Source: Bacillus sp. FJAT-50079
GTDB lineage: Bacteria > Bacillota > Bacilli > Bacillales > Bacillaceae_C
Direction of reading: 5' to 3'
Assembly (NCBI RefSeq): GCF_018343515.1
Contig: NZ_JAGYPD010000001.1
Span: 620,001 to 684,000, forward strand
DNA: 64,000 nucleotides
Part shown: in pieces, positions 24,782 through 34,136 of the stretch
Layout of the letters: each line of letters opens with the position of its first letter
Position numbering within the stretch: the first letter of the stretch is position 1
The notes under the pieces: generated by a model
What the model was told of the DNA's origin: nothing
The model's database searches: none
What the model saw: the letters and a program-made list of their open reading frames with translations, nothing else
Translations under genes and position numbers: made by a program

Positions 24782-25255
24782 ATGCATTGGCATAAATATG
24801 AGAAGATTTGGTTAATATTTGGGGCGGTGTCATTGGTTTTATTTTTAAGCATCGTTGGGGTGACAGCGTTTTCCCACGGACATACACCTGCCGGCGGAAT
24901 GGATACCATTGATCCAGAAAAAGTACATGAGATCGCACCGTTTGACAATCCAGGTGTGAGACAAATTGATGAGGATACGTATGAAGTAGCCATTATTAGC
25001 ATGGCATTTGGTTACACTCCCTCAAAAATTGAAGTTCCAGCTGGAAAGGAAATTATTTTTACATTAACAAGTACGGATGTTGTTCATAGCTTCACGATCG
25101 ATGACACGAAAGTAAATATGATGGCTGTTCCTGGCAGAATCACACATAAAAGCTACACATTTAAAGAGCCGGGAAGTTATTTAGTTCTTTGCAATGAATA
25201 TTGCGGAGCAGGTCATCATTTTATGCAAGCAGAAATTGAGGTGTATGAACCATGA
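24782..25255 (+). CDS. ba3-type cytochrome c oxidase subunit II
   Basis: 157 residues: one N-terminal membrane helix (about 10-32) and an outward CuA domain. CuA ligands are visible as the His of VVHSF and C-N-E-Y-C-G-A-G-H-H-F-M (CX3CX3HX2M). It receives electrons from cytochrome c. ATG 24782 is chosen for its AGGTGAGG site; a longer frame upstream would overlap the subunit 2A gene. Its stop overlaps subunit I by 4 bp. Confidence 0.92.
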   Translation: MHWHKYEKIWLIFGAVSLVLFLSIVGVTAFSHGHTPAGGMDTIDPEKVHEIAPFDNPGVRQIDEDTYEVAIISMAFGYTPSKIEVPAGKEIIFTLTSTDVVHSFTIDDTKVNMMAVPGRITHKSYTFKEPGSYLVLCNEYCGAGHHFMQAEIEVYEP

Positions 25256-26892
25256 TAGATCGCAAACTCGTCTTATCAAATATTGGCGTAGCCTATATCG
25301 CGTTCTTAATTGGAACATTTTGCGGATTGCTACAAGTGTTTATTCGGAACGATGCATTGGAGTTGCCTAAATGGCTTGATTATTATCAAATTTTAACCGC
25401 ACACGGCGTCTTACTAGCACTTATTTATACAACTTTTTTCATTTTTGCTTTTTTAATCGCCGGGATGAGTAAATCTCTAGGTCAATTTGGACCAAAAGTT
25501 CGCCTCTTTGCTTGGATTGGCTTCATCTTGACTTTGATCGGAACGACCATTGCAACGGTAATGATTATTTCTGGAAAAGCATCGGTATTATATACGTTTT
25601 ACGCGCCTTTAAAAGCAAGCGGCTGGTACTACGTTGGGCTCGCTCTTGTCATTGTCGGTACGCTTTTTAGTAGCTTTTCCCTAATCGCACATTATATCGT
25701 TTGGAAAAAAGCAAATAAAGGTCAGCTCAGTCCATTGTTTGCCTTTATGACGATCGCTACGCTAATCATGTGGATCATCGCCTGCGTTGGTGTTGTTGCA
25801 ACAGTTGTTTTTCAATATATCCCGTGGGCATTCGGCTGGGTTGATACCATCAATGTAGAACTAAGCCGCGCCTTATTTTGGTATTTTGGCCATCCGCTCG
25901 TCTATTTTTGGCTGCTTCCTGCTTATATGGCTTGGTATGTTGTTGTACCAAAGCTGCTAGGAACGAAAGTGTTTAGTGATGCATTGGCACGTTTTTCCTT
26001 TATCTTATTTATTCTCTTTTCCATCCCTGTCGGCTTCCACCATCAATTAACGGAGCCCGGGATTCTAAACTTTTGGAAGTTCCTCCAAGTTGTTTTAACA
26101 TTCATGGTCATTATGCCAACATTGATGACTGCCTTTTCGATGTTTGCGACATTTGAAATTGCCGGCAGAAAAAAGGGTGGAAAAGGTTTATTTGGCTGGT
26201 TCACAAAACTTCCGTGGAAAGATGTCCGTTTTACATCTATTTTTGTGGCGATGGCATTCTTCATTCCTGGGGGTGCCGGTGGAATTATTAATGCAAGCTT
26301 TCAGTTAAATGAGCTTGTCCATAATACGTTATGGATTGTTGGTCACTTCCATATTACAGTTGGAGCACCTGTTGCAATGACCTTTATGGGGATTTCCTTC
26401 TTCCTTATCCCTTATTTAACAGGCCGAAAATTTACAAAGCTTTTACAAAAGCTCGCATTTATTCAAGTGATTTCATGGGCGATAGGTATGACTCTCATGT
26501 CAACGGCACAGCATTTATTAGGTCTGCTTGGGGCACCAAGAAGAACTGCTTATTCCGGTTATTTAGGTCATCCATCTGCATTGGATTGGTTTGAAGGGAT
26601 ATTATCCAATCATGTGACGATGGCAATTGGGGGAACAATCTTATTTTTATCCGCTATGCTTTTAATCTACATCGTCGTCAACTTATGGTTTGTTGCTCCA
26701 AAAGCCTCTGAACGGGATTATGAGGAATTCCCGATGGCCGAAAGCGATAAGTCACACACACCAAAATTGTTGGAAAACTGGTGGATTTGGATCGGCATCA
26801 CGATCGTACTTATTATTTGTGCATATGCTCTGCCGATTACAGACTTAATTCAGAACGCCCCTCCTGGATCAAAAGGACATATTACTTGGTAG
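25252..26892 (+). CDS. ba3-type cytochrome c oxidase subunit I
   Basis: Heme-copper oxidase catalytic subunit, 546 residues, about 13 membrane helices. Heme and copper ligands are seen: His in LTAHGVLLAL, the H-P-L-V-Y of FGHPLVYFW (CuB), HH near 263, and the pair in VGHFHITVGAP. The HPLVY form in place of HPEVY is typical of the B-family oxidases, which keep high oxygen affinity and a reduced proton-pumping yield. It lies in an operon with 2A, II and a small 3' peptide, next to fnr. Confidence 0.92.
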   Translation: MIDRKLVLSNIGVAYIAFLIGTFCGLLQVFIRNDALELPKWLDYYQILTAHGVLLALIYTTFFIFAFLIAGMSKSLGQFGPKVRLFAWIGFILTLIGTTIATVMIISGKASVLYTFYAPLKASGWYYVGLALVIVGTLFSSFSLIAHYIVWKKANKGQLSPLFAFMTIATLIMWIIACVGVVATVVFQYIPWAFGWVDTINVELSRALFWYFGHPLVYFWLLPAYMAWYVVVPKLLGTKVFSDALARFSFILFILFSIPVGFHHQLTEPGILNFWKFLQVVLTFMVIMPTLMTAFSMFATFEIAGRKKGGKGLFGWFTKLPWKDVRFTSIFVAMAFFIPGGAGGIINASFQLNELVHNTLWIVGHFHITVGAPVAMTFMGISFFLIPYLTGRKFTKLLQKLAFIQVISWAIGMTLMSTAQHLLGLLGAPRRTAYSGYLGHPSALDWFEGILSNHVTMAIGGTILFLSAMLLIYIVVNLWFVAPKASERDYEEFPMAESDKSHTPKLLENWWIWIGITIVLIICAYALPITDLIQNAPPGSKGHITW

Positions 26893-26904
26893 GAGTTGAT
26901 CAGA

Positions 26905-26994
26905 ATGTTTTTAGCCGTATTCGCCATGCTTATTGTTTTTACGACTATTTTAGTTATTACTGTGGAGATTAACACGACTGAAGAGCAAGATTAA
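26905..26994 (+). CDS. Small membrane peptide at the end of the ba3 operon (29 aa)
   Basis: MFLAVFAMLIVF... with one membrane helix and an acidic tail TTEEQD. AGGAG lies nine bases upstream and the gene begins 12 bp after subunit I. Probably an accessory subunit (a CbaD-like role); no motif proves this. Confidence 0.6.
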   Translation: MFLAVFAMLIVFTTILVITVEINTTEEQD

Positions 26995-27002
26995 TTTGAA
27001 GT

Positions 27003-27040
27003 AAAAGCGTGAGCCATCATGGTTCACGCTTTTGTTTTTT
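27003..27040 (+). terminator. Terminator of the ba3 operon
   Basis: AAAAGCGTGAGCC/GGTTCACGCTTTT stem with ATCAT loop, then GTTTTTT. Confidence 0.9.
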
Positions 27041-27049
27041 GGCCTCTAC

Positions 27050-27568
27050 TCAAATGCCATCCTTGCCAAGCGCTACCTTCTCTTTTATCTCCGTTTCTTC
27101 CCAGCCTTTACATACATCAATCCATTCCTTAGCGGATGAATATTTAAATAATTCGTCAATCGTTAATTCAATGGCAGAGTTCGAGCTTCCACAAGCCGGA
27201 AATAAAGTCTCGAAGCGCTTCATTGAAACATCCAAGTAGACATCTAGTTCGTTTTTTAACCCGAATGGACAAACTCCACCTATGGCATGGCCCGTTTGAT
27301 CAAGTACTTCATCAGGAGTAAGCATTCGAGCTTTGAAACCAAATGTATGACGAAATTTCTTATTATCGATTTTTGCATCTCCCGCGGCTACGATTAAGAT
27401 CGCCTTTTCTCCCTCTCCTCTAAAGGATAATGTTTTCGCAATTCGAGCAGGAATAACACCAATTGTGTCGGCCGCTTCTTCTACTGTTGCACTTGATGCT
27501 GTAAATTCCATTACATCATCTTCACGGTTCCATTGTTTAAAATGGGCCTTAACACTTTCAAACGACAT
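27050..27568 (-). CDS. YbaK/EbsC family aminoacyl-tRNA deacylase
   Basis: About 172 residues of the YbaK/ProX fold, which hydrolyses wrongly charged tRNA such as Ala- or Cys-tRNA(Pro). The conserved Lys in RIAKTLSF, GDAKID, and GGVCPFGL with the N-terminal TVEEAAD are seen. I start at 27568 because GGAAGG is nine bases upstream. Similar Bacillus proteins are annotated YwhH. The specific tRNA is not readable from sequence. Confidence 0.85.
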   Translation of the reverse strand: MSFESVKAHFKQWNREDDVMEFTASSATVEEAADTIGVIPARIAKTLSFRGEGEKAILIVAAGDAKIDNKKFRHTFGFKARMLTPDEVLDQTGHAIGGVCPFGLKNELDVYLDVSMKRFETLFPACGSSNSAIELTIDELFKYSSAKEWIDVCKGWEETEIKEKVALGKDGI

Positions 27569-27675
27569 CTTATTCATCCTTCCAACTAGTAATATATAGA
27601 ATAATAACATAATTCAATTAGAAAAAAATGAACAAGGAACTTTAGGAAAAGAGGAGGGTTTTTACGATATAAAGT

Positions 27676-27715
27676 AAAACAGCTGGATACGATTTTTCAT
27701 CCAGCTGTTTTTTTA
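27676..27715. terminator. Terminator hairpin
   Basis: Perfect 13-bp stem AAAACAGCTGGAT and complement, loop of ten, T-run on the plus strand and A-run before it (so T-rich on the minus strand as well). On the minus strand it would end the small gene at 27773-27889. Confidence 0.8.
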
Positions 27716-27772
27716 TTTTCCACTTTTGAACTAGACGTGGGCTATGTCTAAGTTAAGATCGTTTATTCACTT

Positions 27773-27889
27773 CTATCTTTTATCGGCATCTTCAGCAATT
27801 TCTTTAAACGATTTCACCTTGCCATGTGGGTTTTGCGATTGCTTTCTTTTTTTCCATTCTCGTTCCTCTTGCTGCTTTGATTGAGTCAT
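27773..27889 (-). CDS. Short basic/acidic protein (38 aa), possibly DUF6254
   Basis: Translation MTQSKQQEEREWKKRKQSQ, then NPHGKVKSFKEIAEDADKR. GGGGAG lies before the ATG. The NPHGKVKSF segment recalls a short Bacillus family that I believe is DUF6254; function unknown. It is divergent from the sspH pair. Confidence 0.6.
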   Translation of the reverse strand: MTQSKQQEEREWKKRKQSQNPHGKVKSFKEIAEDADKR

Positions 27890-28021
27890 CTTGAACACTC
27901 CCCTCTTACGTTTTCAATTATATTGTTGCCTCTTTTTGATCTTACTTTCATGACAATCTTTCCTAGTATATTTCTGTATGCTGATACGGAAAATAAAATA
28001 AAAAGTGTAAAGGAGAATGGA

Positions 28022-28210
28022 ATGGACAGTGAGCGCGCGCAGGAAATCTTGAATTCACCTGTGAAAATCAATGTTGCTTATCATGGAATTCCTGTATTTA
28101 TAGAAAAAGTACACGACGAAAAAAAAACCGCAACCGTTTTTCCTCTCGATGAAATGAAAAATAGTCAGGAAGTGGAATTAGAGGGTCTATATGAAGAGGG
28201 TCCATACTAA
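28022..28210 (+). CDS. sspH: Small acid-soluble spore protein, H type
   Basis: 62 residues starting MDSERAQEILNSP, with the SspH-family core (INVAYHGIPVFIEKV, TATVFPLD). Minor DNA-binding or core protein of the dormant spore, made in the forespore. AAAGGAG is seven bases before ATG 28022. First of a tandem pair, 17 bp apart. It shows the organism forms spores. Confidence 0.82.
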   Translation: MDSERAQEILNSPVKINVAYHGIPVFIEKVHDEKKTATVFPLDEMKNSQEVELEGLYEEGPY

Positions 28211-28227
28211 ACTAGGGGGTCATTTAT

Positions 28228-28407
28228 ATGAACAGATTACGAGCAGAAGAAATCGCAGCATCACCAGAATTGCGGACAGTCATATATAAAGGAGAGCGTG
28301 TCTACATTCAAAACGTCGATCCTACAAACGATACTGCCCGAGTATATCATCTAGATGACCCTGGTAACGAATTTGAAGTACAACTTGTACATTTGAGTGA
28401 GCAGTAA
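28228..28407 (+). CDS. Small acid-soluble spore protein, H type (second copy)
   Basis: 59 residues, MNRLRAEEIAASPELRTV with VYIQNVDPTNDTARVYHLD. Clearly paralogous to the gene before it (same length, same VDxxxxTAxVxxLD core) but only about 35-40 percent alike by eye, so the duplication is old. GGGGG precedes the ATG. Confidence 0.82.
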   Translation: MNRLRAEEIAASPELRTVIYKGERVYIQNVDPTNDTARVYHLDDPGNEFEVQLVHLSEQ

Positions 28408-28412
28408 CTAAC

Positions 28413-28450
28413 AATTGGTGGTAAAAGCTGCTTTTCTTTTACCACCGATT
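28413..28450 (+). terminator. Terminator after the sspH pair
   Basis: AATTGGTGGTAAAAG pairs with CTTTTACCACCGATT; weak T-tract. Confidence 0.65.
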
Positions 28451-28746
28451 ATTAATTAAGAAGTCACGTATTTATAATTTTTACAGGTCCAATTAATCCC
28501 CTATATATCCGTTATCATTAAACCATTCAATATTTACTGCATTTTTCATAAGAAAAAATACATCCACCCTTCAACATATTACATTCTCATTTTGAAATTA
28601 CAATTGCTTCCCATAACAATGAATCCCTTTTCGAATTACATTATTTAGTAGAAATCTCTCTTACTCCGCTGCTTTTCTTTTTTACCGCTTCTCTATAAAA
28701 AGCCCCCTTTGCCAAGTATTCCTACGTTAGAAGAAGGATATTAAAG
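28451..28746. other. AT-rich intergenic stretch, nothing recognised
   Basis: No frame with a start and ribosome site, and no clear hairpin apart from the one starting at 28747. Confidence 0.4.
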
Positions 28747-28848
28747 CATGTATGTATTTTCATACATGTAAAGAGCAGACAGCTACGATTATCGCCGCTA
28801 ACGACTATTTATCGCATTTGATTCCTATTTATGGTATTTGTTATAGTT
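28747..28848. repeat. Hairpin and 20-bp phased array, core TTATCGC (3 copies)
   Basis: CATGTATG/CATACATG hairpin at 28747-28768, then TTATCGC at 28789 and 28809 and the changed TTATGGT at 28829, a 20-bp period with a shared CTAT before the second and third core. It lies about 75 bp upstream of the NCS1 permease start. Confidence 0.6.
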
Positions 28849-28922
28849 AAACAGGTAGAATCAAGTAGCGAACGACTTGCAATAACCTTGTGAAGAATAA
28901 CACAAATTAGGAGTTGATATGT

Positions 28923-30317
28923 ATGGGATCTGTTCAAATTACAGATCACAAAGAAGAGATGAAAGATGATTATTCATTAGATCGTGTGCCTCGTTCAAAA
29001 AGAACGATGGGTTGGCTAAGCATTACGAATATTACTTTTGGTATTGCAACTGCCATTTTTTATTTTCAAATGGGAAGTGTTATGGCCCTTCAGTTTGGAG
29101 CCATTAACGCAATTATTTCCGCGATTTACGCCATCATTGTTGCCGGGGTACTTGGGACATTCATTGCTTATTTTTCAGCAAAATCTGGGATGAACGTCAA
29201 TTTAATGTCTAGAGGCGGCGGATTTGGTTATATCGGAGCGTCTTTAACCTCATTCATTTATGCTACAAATTTCATCATGTATTGTGCATTCGAAGGCTTG
29301 ATTTTAGTCTCCGCTGTTCACACTTTCTTCCCTGTCATCCCCGAATGGGTACTGATTATATTCTTCGGAACCATTGTCATCCCTTTAAATTGGTTCGGTA
29401 TTAAACAGCTTGATAAATTGCAAAAATGGTCATTGCCAATTTTCATTATTTTCTTAATAACAGCAATTGTTGTATCCATCTATACACCTTCATTATACGA
29501 AGGAAGCTTTTGGAGCTATATGCCTGAAGGTGTTCAAATAGGCGGAAAAGCTTTATTGCTTTGTATTGGTATGCATCACGGAATCATGGGTTTGACAGCT
29601 TTATTAGCATCTGACTATGCACGCTTTCTAAAGCCTGAAGATATTAAAATCGGTTCGGTTGCGATCGGATTCATTCCACAAATCTTCTGCTTTGGTGTCA
29701 TGGGCGGTCTCGGTATTTGGTTTGGCGTACGTCTTGGTGAACCAAATCCTGGTGTATACATCGTACTTCTGCTTGGTATAGGTGGCGCATTATTTACGAT
29801 GCTTACACAATTAAGAATTAATGTAACGAACATATATAGTGGCTCGCTATCTCTTGCTAACTTCTTTGAAAATGTTTTCAATTTTAAGCCAAGCAGACGG
29901 TTTTGGGTTGTTATAACTGGAGTATCAGCAATAGTATTAATGCTTGGCGGAATTGTCGATCATTTGGACACGGCAATGACGTTCCAAGGTGTGTTTCTTT
30001 TAGCTTGGGCAGCCATTTTAGTTACTGATGCCTTAGTCGTGAAAAAAATGCTTAAAATCGGTCCTGGTTATTATGAAGCACGTCAACAATATTTACACAA
30101 ATGGAATCCCGTTGGCGTTGTCTCCTTACTAATTGCGAGTGGTCTTGGTACGATTGCAGCATTGGGATATATGGGTACATTTTTGCAAAGCACAGCTGCC
30201 TTTTTTGCAGCGATCCTTGCGGCTATTCTCACAATTATTATCGCGATTTTTACAAAAGGAAAATATTATCTAAAAAAAGAAGCAAACGATATTCCTCGTG
30301 AGGACTATGTGGCATAA
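28923..30317 (+). CDS. NCS1-family purine/pyrimidine permease (CodB/PurP-like)
   Basis: About 464 residues with 12 membrane helices, starting MGSVQITDHK at ATG 28923 with AGGAG upstream. NCS1 features: early SITNITFGIATAIFYFQMGS, GMNVNLMSRGGGFGYIGAS, and a C-terminal cytoplasmic tail. The family carries cytosine, purines, allantoin or hydantoin with protons or sodium. Nearby allantoate amidohydrolase-like, adeC and NCS2 permease genes suggest a purine or purine-breakdown product. Exact substrate unknown. Confidence 0.83.
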   Translation: MGSVQITDHKEEMKDDYSLDRVPRSKRTMGWLSITNITFGIATAIFYFQMGSVMALQFGAINAIISAIYAIIVAGVLGTFIAYFSAKSGMNVNLMSRGGGFGYIGASLTSFIYATNFIMYCAFEGLILVSAVHTFFPVIPEWVLIIFFGTIVIPLNWFGIKQLDKLQKWSLPIFIIFLITAIVVSIYTPSLYEGSFWSYMPEGVQIGGKALLLCIGMHHGIMGLTALLASDYARFLKPEDIKIGSVAIGFIPQIFCFGVMGGLGIWFGVRLGEPNPGVYIVLLLGIGGALFTMLTQLRINVTNIYSGSLSLANFFENVFNFKPSRRFWVVITGVSAIVLMLGGIVDHLDTAMTFQGVFLLAWAAILVTDALVVKKMLKIGPGYYEARQQYLHKWNPVGVVSLLIASGLGTIAALGYMGTFLQSTAAFFAAILAAILTIIIAIFTKGKYYLKKEANDIPREDYVA

Positions 30318-30474
30318 GCAAAAAAATCATTGGATGAATGATCTCTCAGACCACCTTGAAAACGCTTATCATACAAGACTCACAGCCGAGGAAAGACACG
30401 AATAGAAGTTGGAAGCAACACAGTATGCGAGCGTTTTTCAACAGTTTGAAGAGGCTGGGACAAAACTAAATTGA
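30307..30474 (+). pseudogene. Short frame with one in-frame TAG, cut by a repeat
   Basis: ATG 30307 inside the end of the permease gene, with GTGAGG just before it. 32 codons (MWHKQKNHWMNDLSDHLENA...) lead to TAG at 30403, then 22 further codons in the same frame (KLEATQYASVFQQFEEAG...) run into the repeat element at 30453 and end. The residue composition looks like protein. Probably the remains of a small gene truncated by the repeat. Not recognised. Confidence 0.4.
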
Positions 30475-30683
30475 TCAATTCCATAGGCGAACAATGCAAT
30501 ACCTTAGCGTAGGAAATATACGTAGACTCCTGCGGGAAGTAAGGCATCGTTGAGACCCCCGCAAGTGCGTAGCACGAGGAGACTCAACAACCGCCCGCGG
30601 AAAGCGAAGTATATTTCCGGAGCGAGTCATTTGCAGTTGCTAGCGTTCGTATTTTGATTTGCTAAAAAACTTTTGTCCCGGCC
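30453..30683. repeat. 231-bp Bacillus-type repeat with inverted ends
   Basis: Ends are GGCTGGGACAAAA and TTTTGTCCCGGCC (inverted, one mismatch). The interior contains TAGACTCCTGCGGG, GAGACCCCCGCA, CGAGGAGACTCAAC and CCGCGGAAAGCGAAGTATAT, words I know from a very common intergenic repeat in Bacillaceae. Non-coding; it ends 8 bp before the MCP stop and may act as its terminator. Confidence 0.8.
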
Positions 30684-30690
30684 TTTTCTC

Positions 30691-32424
30691 TCATTCGCGT
30701 TCTATCATAAATTGACTTGTTAAACCATTTAAGTCGTTCGAGATTTTATTCAAATTGTTAGAGATCTCTTGATTTTCGTTTACTAATTTTAATTGGTTTT
30801 CAAAATATCCGGACATTTCCTCACTGCTCGCTAATGTTTCTTGGGAAATACTTACAAACCTTTCCACAACTTCCTCCATTTTCGGTACCATTGATTGTAA
30901 GTCATGCAAAGACAGCCCCATAATTTTCAACTCTTTTGTTGTATCACCCATTTTACTCACTAAATATTGGAAGGCTTCATTGGAAGTACTTGCAACATTC
31001 ATGTGATCTTGCATTTTTTCTAATATAGGAGTGAATTCTTTAGACACTTGTTCACTAATATTCGCCATTTGTATAATCGGAATTGAAATTTCATCTGTTG
31101 CTTTCGATGTTTGTTCAGCTAGCCTTTTCACTTCGTTTGCAACAACAGCAAATCCCTTTCCTGATTCTCCAGCTCTCGCCGCCTCTATCGTAGCATTTAA
31201 TGCAAGCAGTCTTGTTTGTTCAGAAATATCTTGAATGACTTTAACCACTCCTGCGATATCATTGGACTGATCCTTCACTTGTGATATCGTCGCATGAATG
31301 TTTACGAACGCCGTATCTAAGTCACTCATCGATATCATCATTTTTCCAATTTCCTGTTGCCCCGTTTGAGCTTGCTCATTCATATTTTCTGCACTTTTAT
31401 CAATGTGCTCCACTTGGTCAACAACTTGGCGAATATGCTCCTTCATCATATGAAATTGTGTCAGGCTTCCACTGGAACCCGCTGCTGTTTGTTCAGCTCC
31501 TTCTTTAACGATATGGACCATATGTAAAAGCTCATTTGTATTTTCCTTAACGACACGTGATGAACGATGAAGCTGGGAACCAGTATTCGTCAAATGTTCA
31601 GTCGTCCCTTTCATTTCTTTAATTAGACTGTTCAATACATCCATCATCTGATTAAAGCCATTCGTCAAGGATACAATTTCAGGAGTAGTTGTTGTTACTG
31701 CAACTGTTTGGCTGAAATCCCCCTTACTCACCATCTCCATTACAGCCTTCAATTTTGCTAATGGTTTCGTCAGTTTTTTTATAGAGAAAAAGAGTAATAG
31801 TGAGGTAACGATGATACTAATCAATACAATGATTTGCATAGAATTCCTTAATCCCCATATCCCTTCCAAATAATTTGCCGTTGGAATCGCTATAACGAGC
31901 GTACTTCTTATATCTTGCACAAATAAAAAGGCGACGATGTATTCCACATCATTGATGTGCACATACATTTTTCCCTCTTTTTTCTCTAAAATATTAGCTG
32001 TCATCACTTCATCCAATGAAAAGCTTGCTGTCTTACTCACGCTAAACGGACGAACATGACCATCTTCGTCGATTCGAAAAAACTCAGCAGCTAATCCATC
32101 TTGGAGCATTTCCACTGATTGAGCTCGAATTCCATATTCCAATTGTGATTCAAATTTTTCCAGATCATTAACATAAGAAAGCTTTAAATATTCGGCCCGT
32201 TCACGACTTACTTTAATTTCTCTTTCAACTCTATTTTCATTTGCTTCCATTAGCATATCCTTTGCTTGTGTATAACTTATGTAACCAATTACTCCCATCG
32301 ATATAATGCAAATACTTACAACTAACAATATTAATCTCGTACTAAAAGAAATACGATCAATCAATTTTCCTTTCATACTTCGACCGATCTTTATTATTCT
32401 CTCTTTCATCCGGTCAATCCCCAT
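30691..32424 (-). CDS. Methyl-accepting chemotaxis protein
   Basis: Chemoreceptor of 577 residues: helix 1 at about 27-47, an extracellular sensor of ~145 residues, helix 2 near 195-215, HAMP (215-268), then the long signalling coiled coil with the conserved tip [21 protein letters not shown]. The sensor domain is a short CACHE-sized helix/beta region, ligand unknown. Start has GGGGGG upstream. Its neighbours (permease, amidohydrolase, adenine deaminase) hint at chemotaxis to purines or their products, which is a guess. Confidence 0.9.
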   Translation of the reverse strand: MGIDRMKERIIKIGRSMKGKLIDRISFSTRLILLVVSICIISMGVIGYISYTQAKDMLMEANENRVEREIKVSRERAEYLKLSYVNDLEKFESQLEYGIRAQSVEMLQDGLAAEFFRIDEDGHVRPFSVSKTASFSLDEVMTANILEKKEGKMYVHINDVEYIVAFLFVQDIRSTLVIAIPTANYLEGIWGLRNSMQIIVLISIIVTSLLLFFSIKKLTKPLAKLKAVMEMVSKGDFSQTVAVTTTTPEIVSLTNGFNQMMDVLNSLIKEMKGTTEHLTNTGSQLHRSSRVVKENTNELLHMVHIVKEGAEQTAAGSSGSLTQFHMMKEHIRQVVDQVEHIDKSAENMNEQAQTGQQEIGKMMISMSDLDTAFVNIHATISQVKDQSNDIAGVVKVIQDISEQTRLLALNATIEAARAGESGKGFAVVANEVKRLAEQTSKATDEISIPIIQMANISEQVSKEFTPILEKMQDHMNVASTSNEAFQYLVSKMGDTTKELKIMGLSLHDLQSMVPKMEEVVERFVSISQETLASSEEMSGYFENQLKLVNENQEISNNLNKISNDLNGLTSQFMIERE

Positions 32425-32540
32425 CTATATCCCCCCAAAAGCAAGCCTTTAGACCTATTATGGCAAGCAATTGTAAAGATATATTTAATAGTATGTAAAG
32501 ATTTGATATAGTTTTACGAATCTATTAGCCAAACAAAAAA

Positions 32541-32590
32541 ATACATCACCAAAGCAACCGTCGCATTTGCAAGTTACTTTAGTGATGCAT
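32541..32590 (-). terminator. Terminator of the amidohydrolase gene
   Basis: Long stem (TGCATCACTAAAGTAAC against GTTGCTTTGGTGATGTA, few mismatches), then seven T on the minus strand. Confidence 0.85.
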
Positions 32591-32592
32591 GA

Positions 32593-33822
32593 TTATTTTG
32601 CTAACATCGTCAATATCGTATCTAAAATGACGTTTACTCCTTTTTCACATTCCTCCCAATGAGTGAGTTCCTCCTCACAATGGCTTTTCCCATTAACACT
32701 TGGAACGAATACCATGGCGGTCGGAATATAGCTTGCAATGAACTGAGCATCATGCCCCGCGCCGCTAACCATTCTTTTATTTGAGTATCCTAACGATTTT
32801 GCTGACTCATCGAGCGATTGACAAATGTCTGAGTCAAACCAAACGGTATCTCGTCCCCATAATTTTGTTGCCTTTATTTTACATCCTTCAGCCGATACTT
32901 GTGGAAGATTTTTAATCACTTGTTCAACAGCAGCAATTACTTCTGGATCTTTATGTCGTGATTCAATAGTAAAGACAACCGTATTTGGGATCACCGTATG
33001 AATATTCGGATACACATTCATTCTCCCGACAGTGTACACTAATTCTGTATCCAAACTAGCTAATTGTTTTCGTATGTCTGTTAATAAGTCATTCGCTGTA
33101 AAGAGGGCATCCTTTCTCATGCTCATTGGAGTCGTACCCGCATGATCAGATTCCCCTATTACTTCAATTTCATAGCAAATCATTCCGACGACACATTCAA
33201 CGACGCCAATTGTAATCGATTGCTTTTCTAAAATTGGGCCTTGCTCAATATGCAATTCTAAGAAAGCTGAAGCCTCTGTTAAGCGATTTTCTTGATCACC
33301 TGCATAACCGCTTGCTTGCAACGCATGTTTAAACGTCATGCCATTCGTATCTTTTTTATTGATCATCGCCGTTTTTTCAAATTTTCCCGAAAGGACACCC
33401 GACGCCATCATCGATGGTTCAAAGCGTGCACCTTCTTCATTTGTAAAATTAACGATGGCAATCGGAATAGAAGGTTTTATACCATTCTCTACTAATGTTC
33501 TAACTACTTCTAAGCCAGCAACCACCCCAAGAACGCCGTCAAAACGACCACCCTTCTTTACGGTATCCAAATGCGAGCCAATGACAATCGGCGGTTGATC
33601 AGTGGCACCGGCTAGGGTCGCATACATGCATCCCATATCATCGACTGTTACTGTTAAACCAAGTTCTTCACAACATGAGCGAAAATAATCCCTTACTAAT
33701 TGGTCCTCCTTTGATAATGCCAATCGAGTGACACCATTGTTTTCTGTCCGTCCAAAGTTTGCAAAGCGTTCAAGTTCGTCTTTCAATCTTTCCCCGTTTA
33801 TTAAAAGCTTTTGTTTTTGCAT
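32593..33822 (-). CDS. M20-family amidase/hydrolase: allantoate amidohydrolase or N-carbamoyl amino acid hydrolase
   Basis: Zinc-dependent hydrolase of about 409 residues. Metal ligands are seen in GSHLDTV (His/Asp), NEEGARF (Glu-Glu), and later LELHIEQGP, SDHAGTTPM and GAGHDAQ. It would release ammonia and CO2 from allantoate or from N-carbamoyl amino acids; sequence alone does not separate AllC from HyuC. The purine setting favours AllC. Start 33822 has GAGGAG upstream. Confidence 0.83.
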   Translation of the reverse strand: MQKQKLLINGERLKDELERFANFGRTENNGVTRLALSKEDQLVRDYFRSCCEELGLTVTVDDMGCMYATLAGATDQPPIVIGSHLDTVKKGGRFDGVLGVVAGLEVVRTLVENGIKPSIPIAIVNFTNEEGARFEPSMMASGVLSGKFEKTAMINKKDTNGMTFKHALQASGYAGDQENRLTEASAFLELHIEQGPILEKQSITIGVVECVVGMICYEIEVIGESDHAGTTPMSMRKDALFTANDLLTDIRKQLASLDTELVYTVGRMNVYPNIHTVIPNTVVFTIESRHKDPEVIAAVEQVIKNLPQVSAEGCKIKATKLWGRDTVWFDSDICQSLDESAKSLGYSNKRMVSGAGHDAQFIASYIPTAMVFVPSVNGKSHCEEELTHWEECEKGVNVILDTILTMLAK

Positions 33823-33949
33823 TTGAACACTCCTCACTTTTTACTCGTAAAGAGATTTCTTAATATTACAATTATAGCGAATTATCCTCAATTGTCATTG
33901 GACAAAACATCAAATTACTTTCAGCTTTATTAGATAGTATGTAAAAACG

Positions 33950-33975
33950 AAGACAGTCAGTATTGATACTGTCTT
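33950..33975. terminator. Small hairpin
   Basis: AAGACAGT/ACTGTCTT, loop of ten, T-poor tail. Possibly an auxiliary terminator between adeC and the amidohydrolase gene. Confidence 0.4.
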
Positions 33976-33999
33976 TAATTAGTTGACCAAAACTAAAAT

Positions 34000-34050
34000 A
34001 AAGCAAGAGAAGAAAAAATCATTTTCTTCCCTTGCTTTTATATTTTTTTA
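34000..34050 (-). terminator. Terminator of adeC
   Basis: AAAGCAAGAGAAGAAAA against TTTTCTTCCCTTGCTTTT with one mismatch; T-rich tail on the minus strand (TTTATTTTAG). Confidence 0.7.
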
Positions 34051-34136
34051 TGAACCTCCAACGGTTAAACAACTCTTGAAGGACATTATAGTTCTATTAG
34101 AAATGTCTTTTATTAACCATTTTAAGGTATAACAGC

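Noticed and set aside
30453-30683. Insertion sequence or transposase gene
   Set aside because: Only 231 bp, with inverted ends but no coding frame. It is a non-coding repeat.
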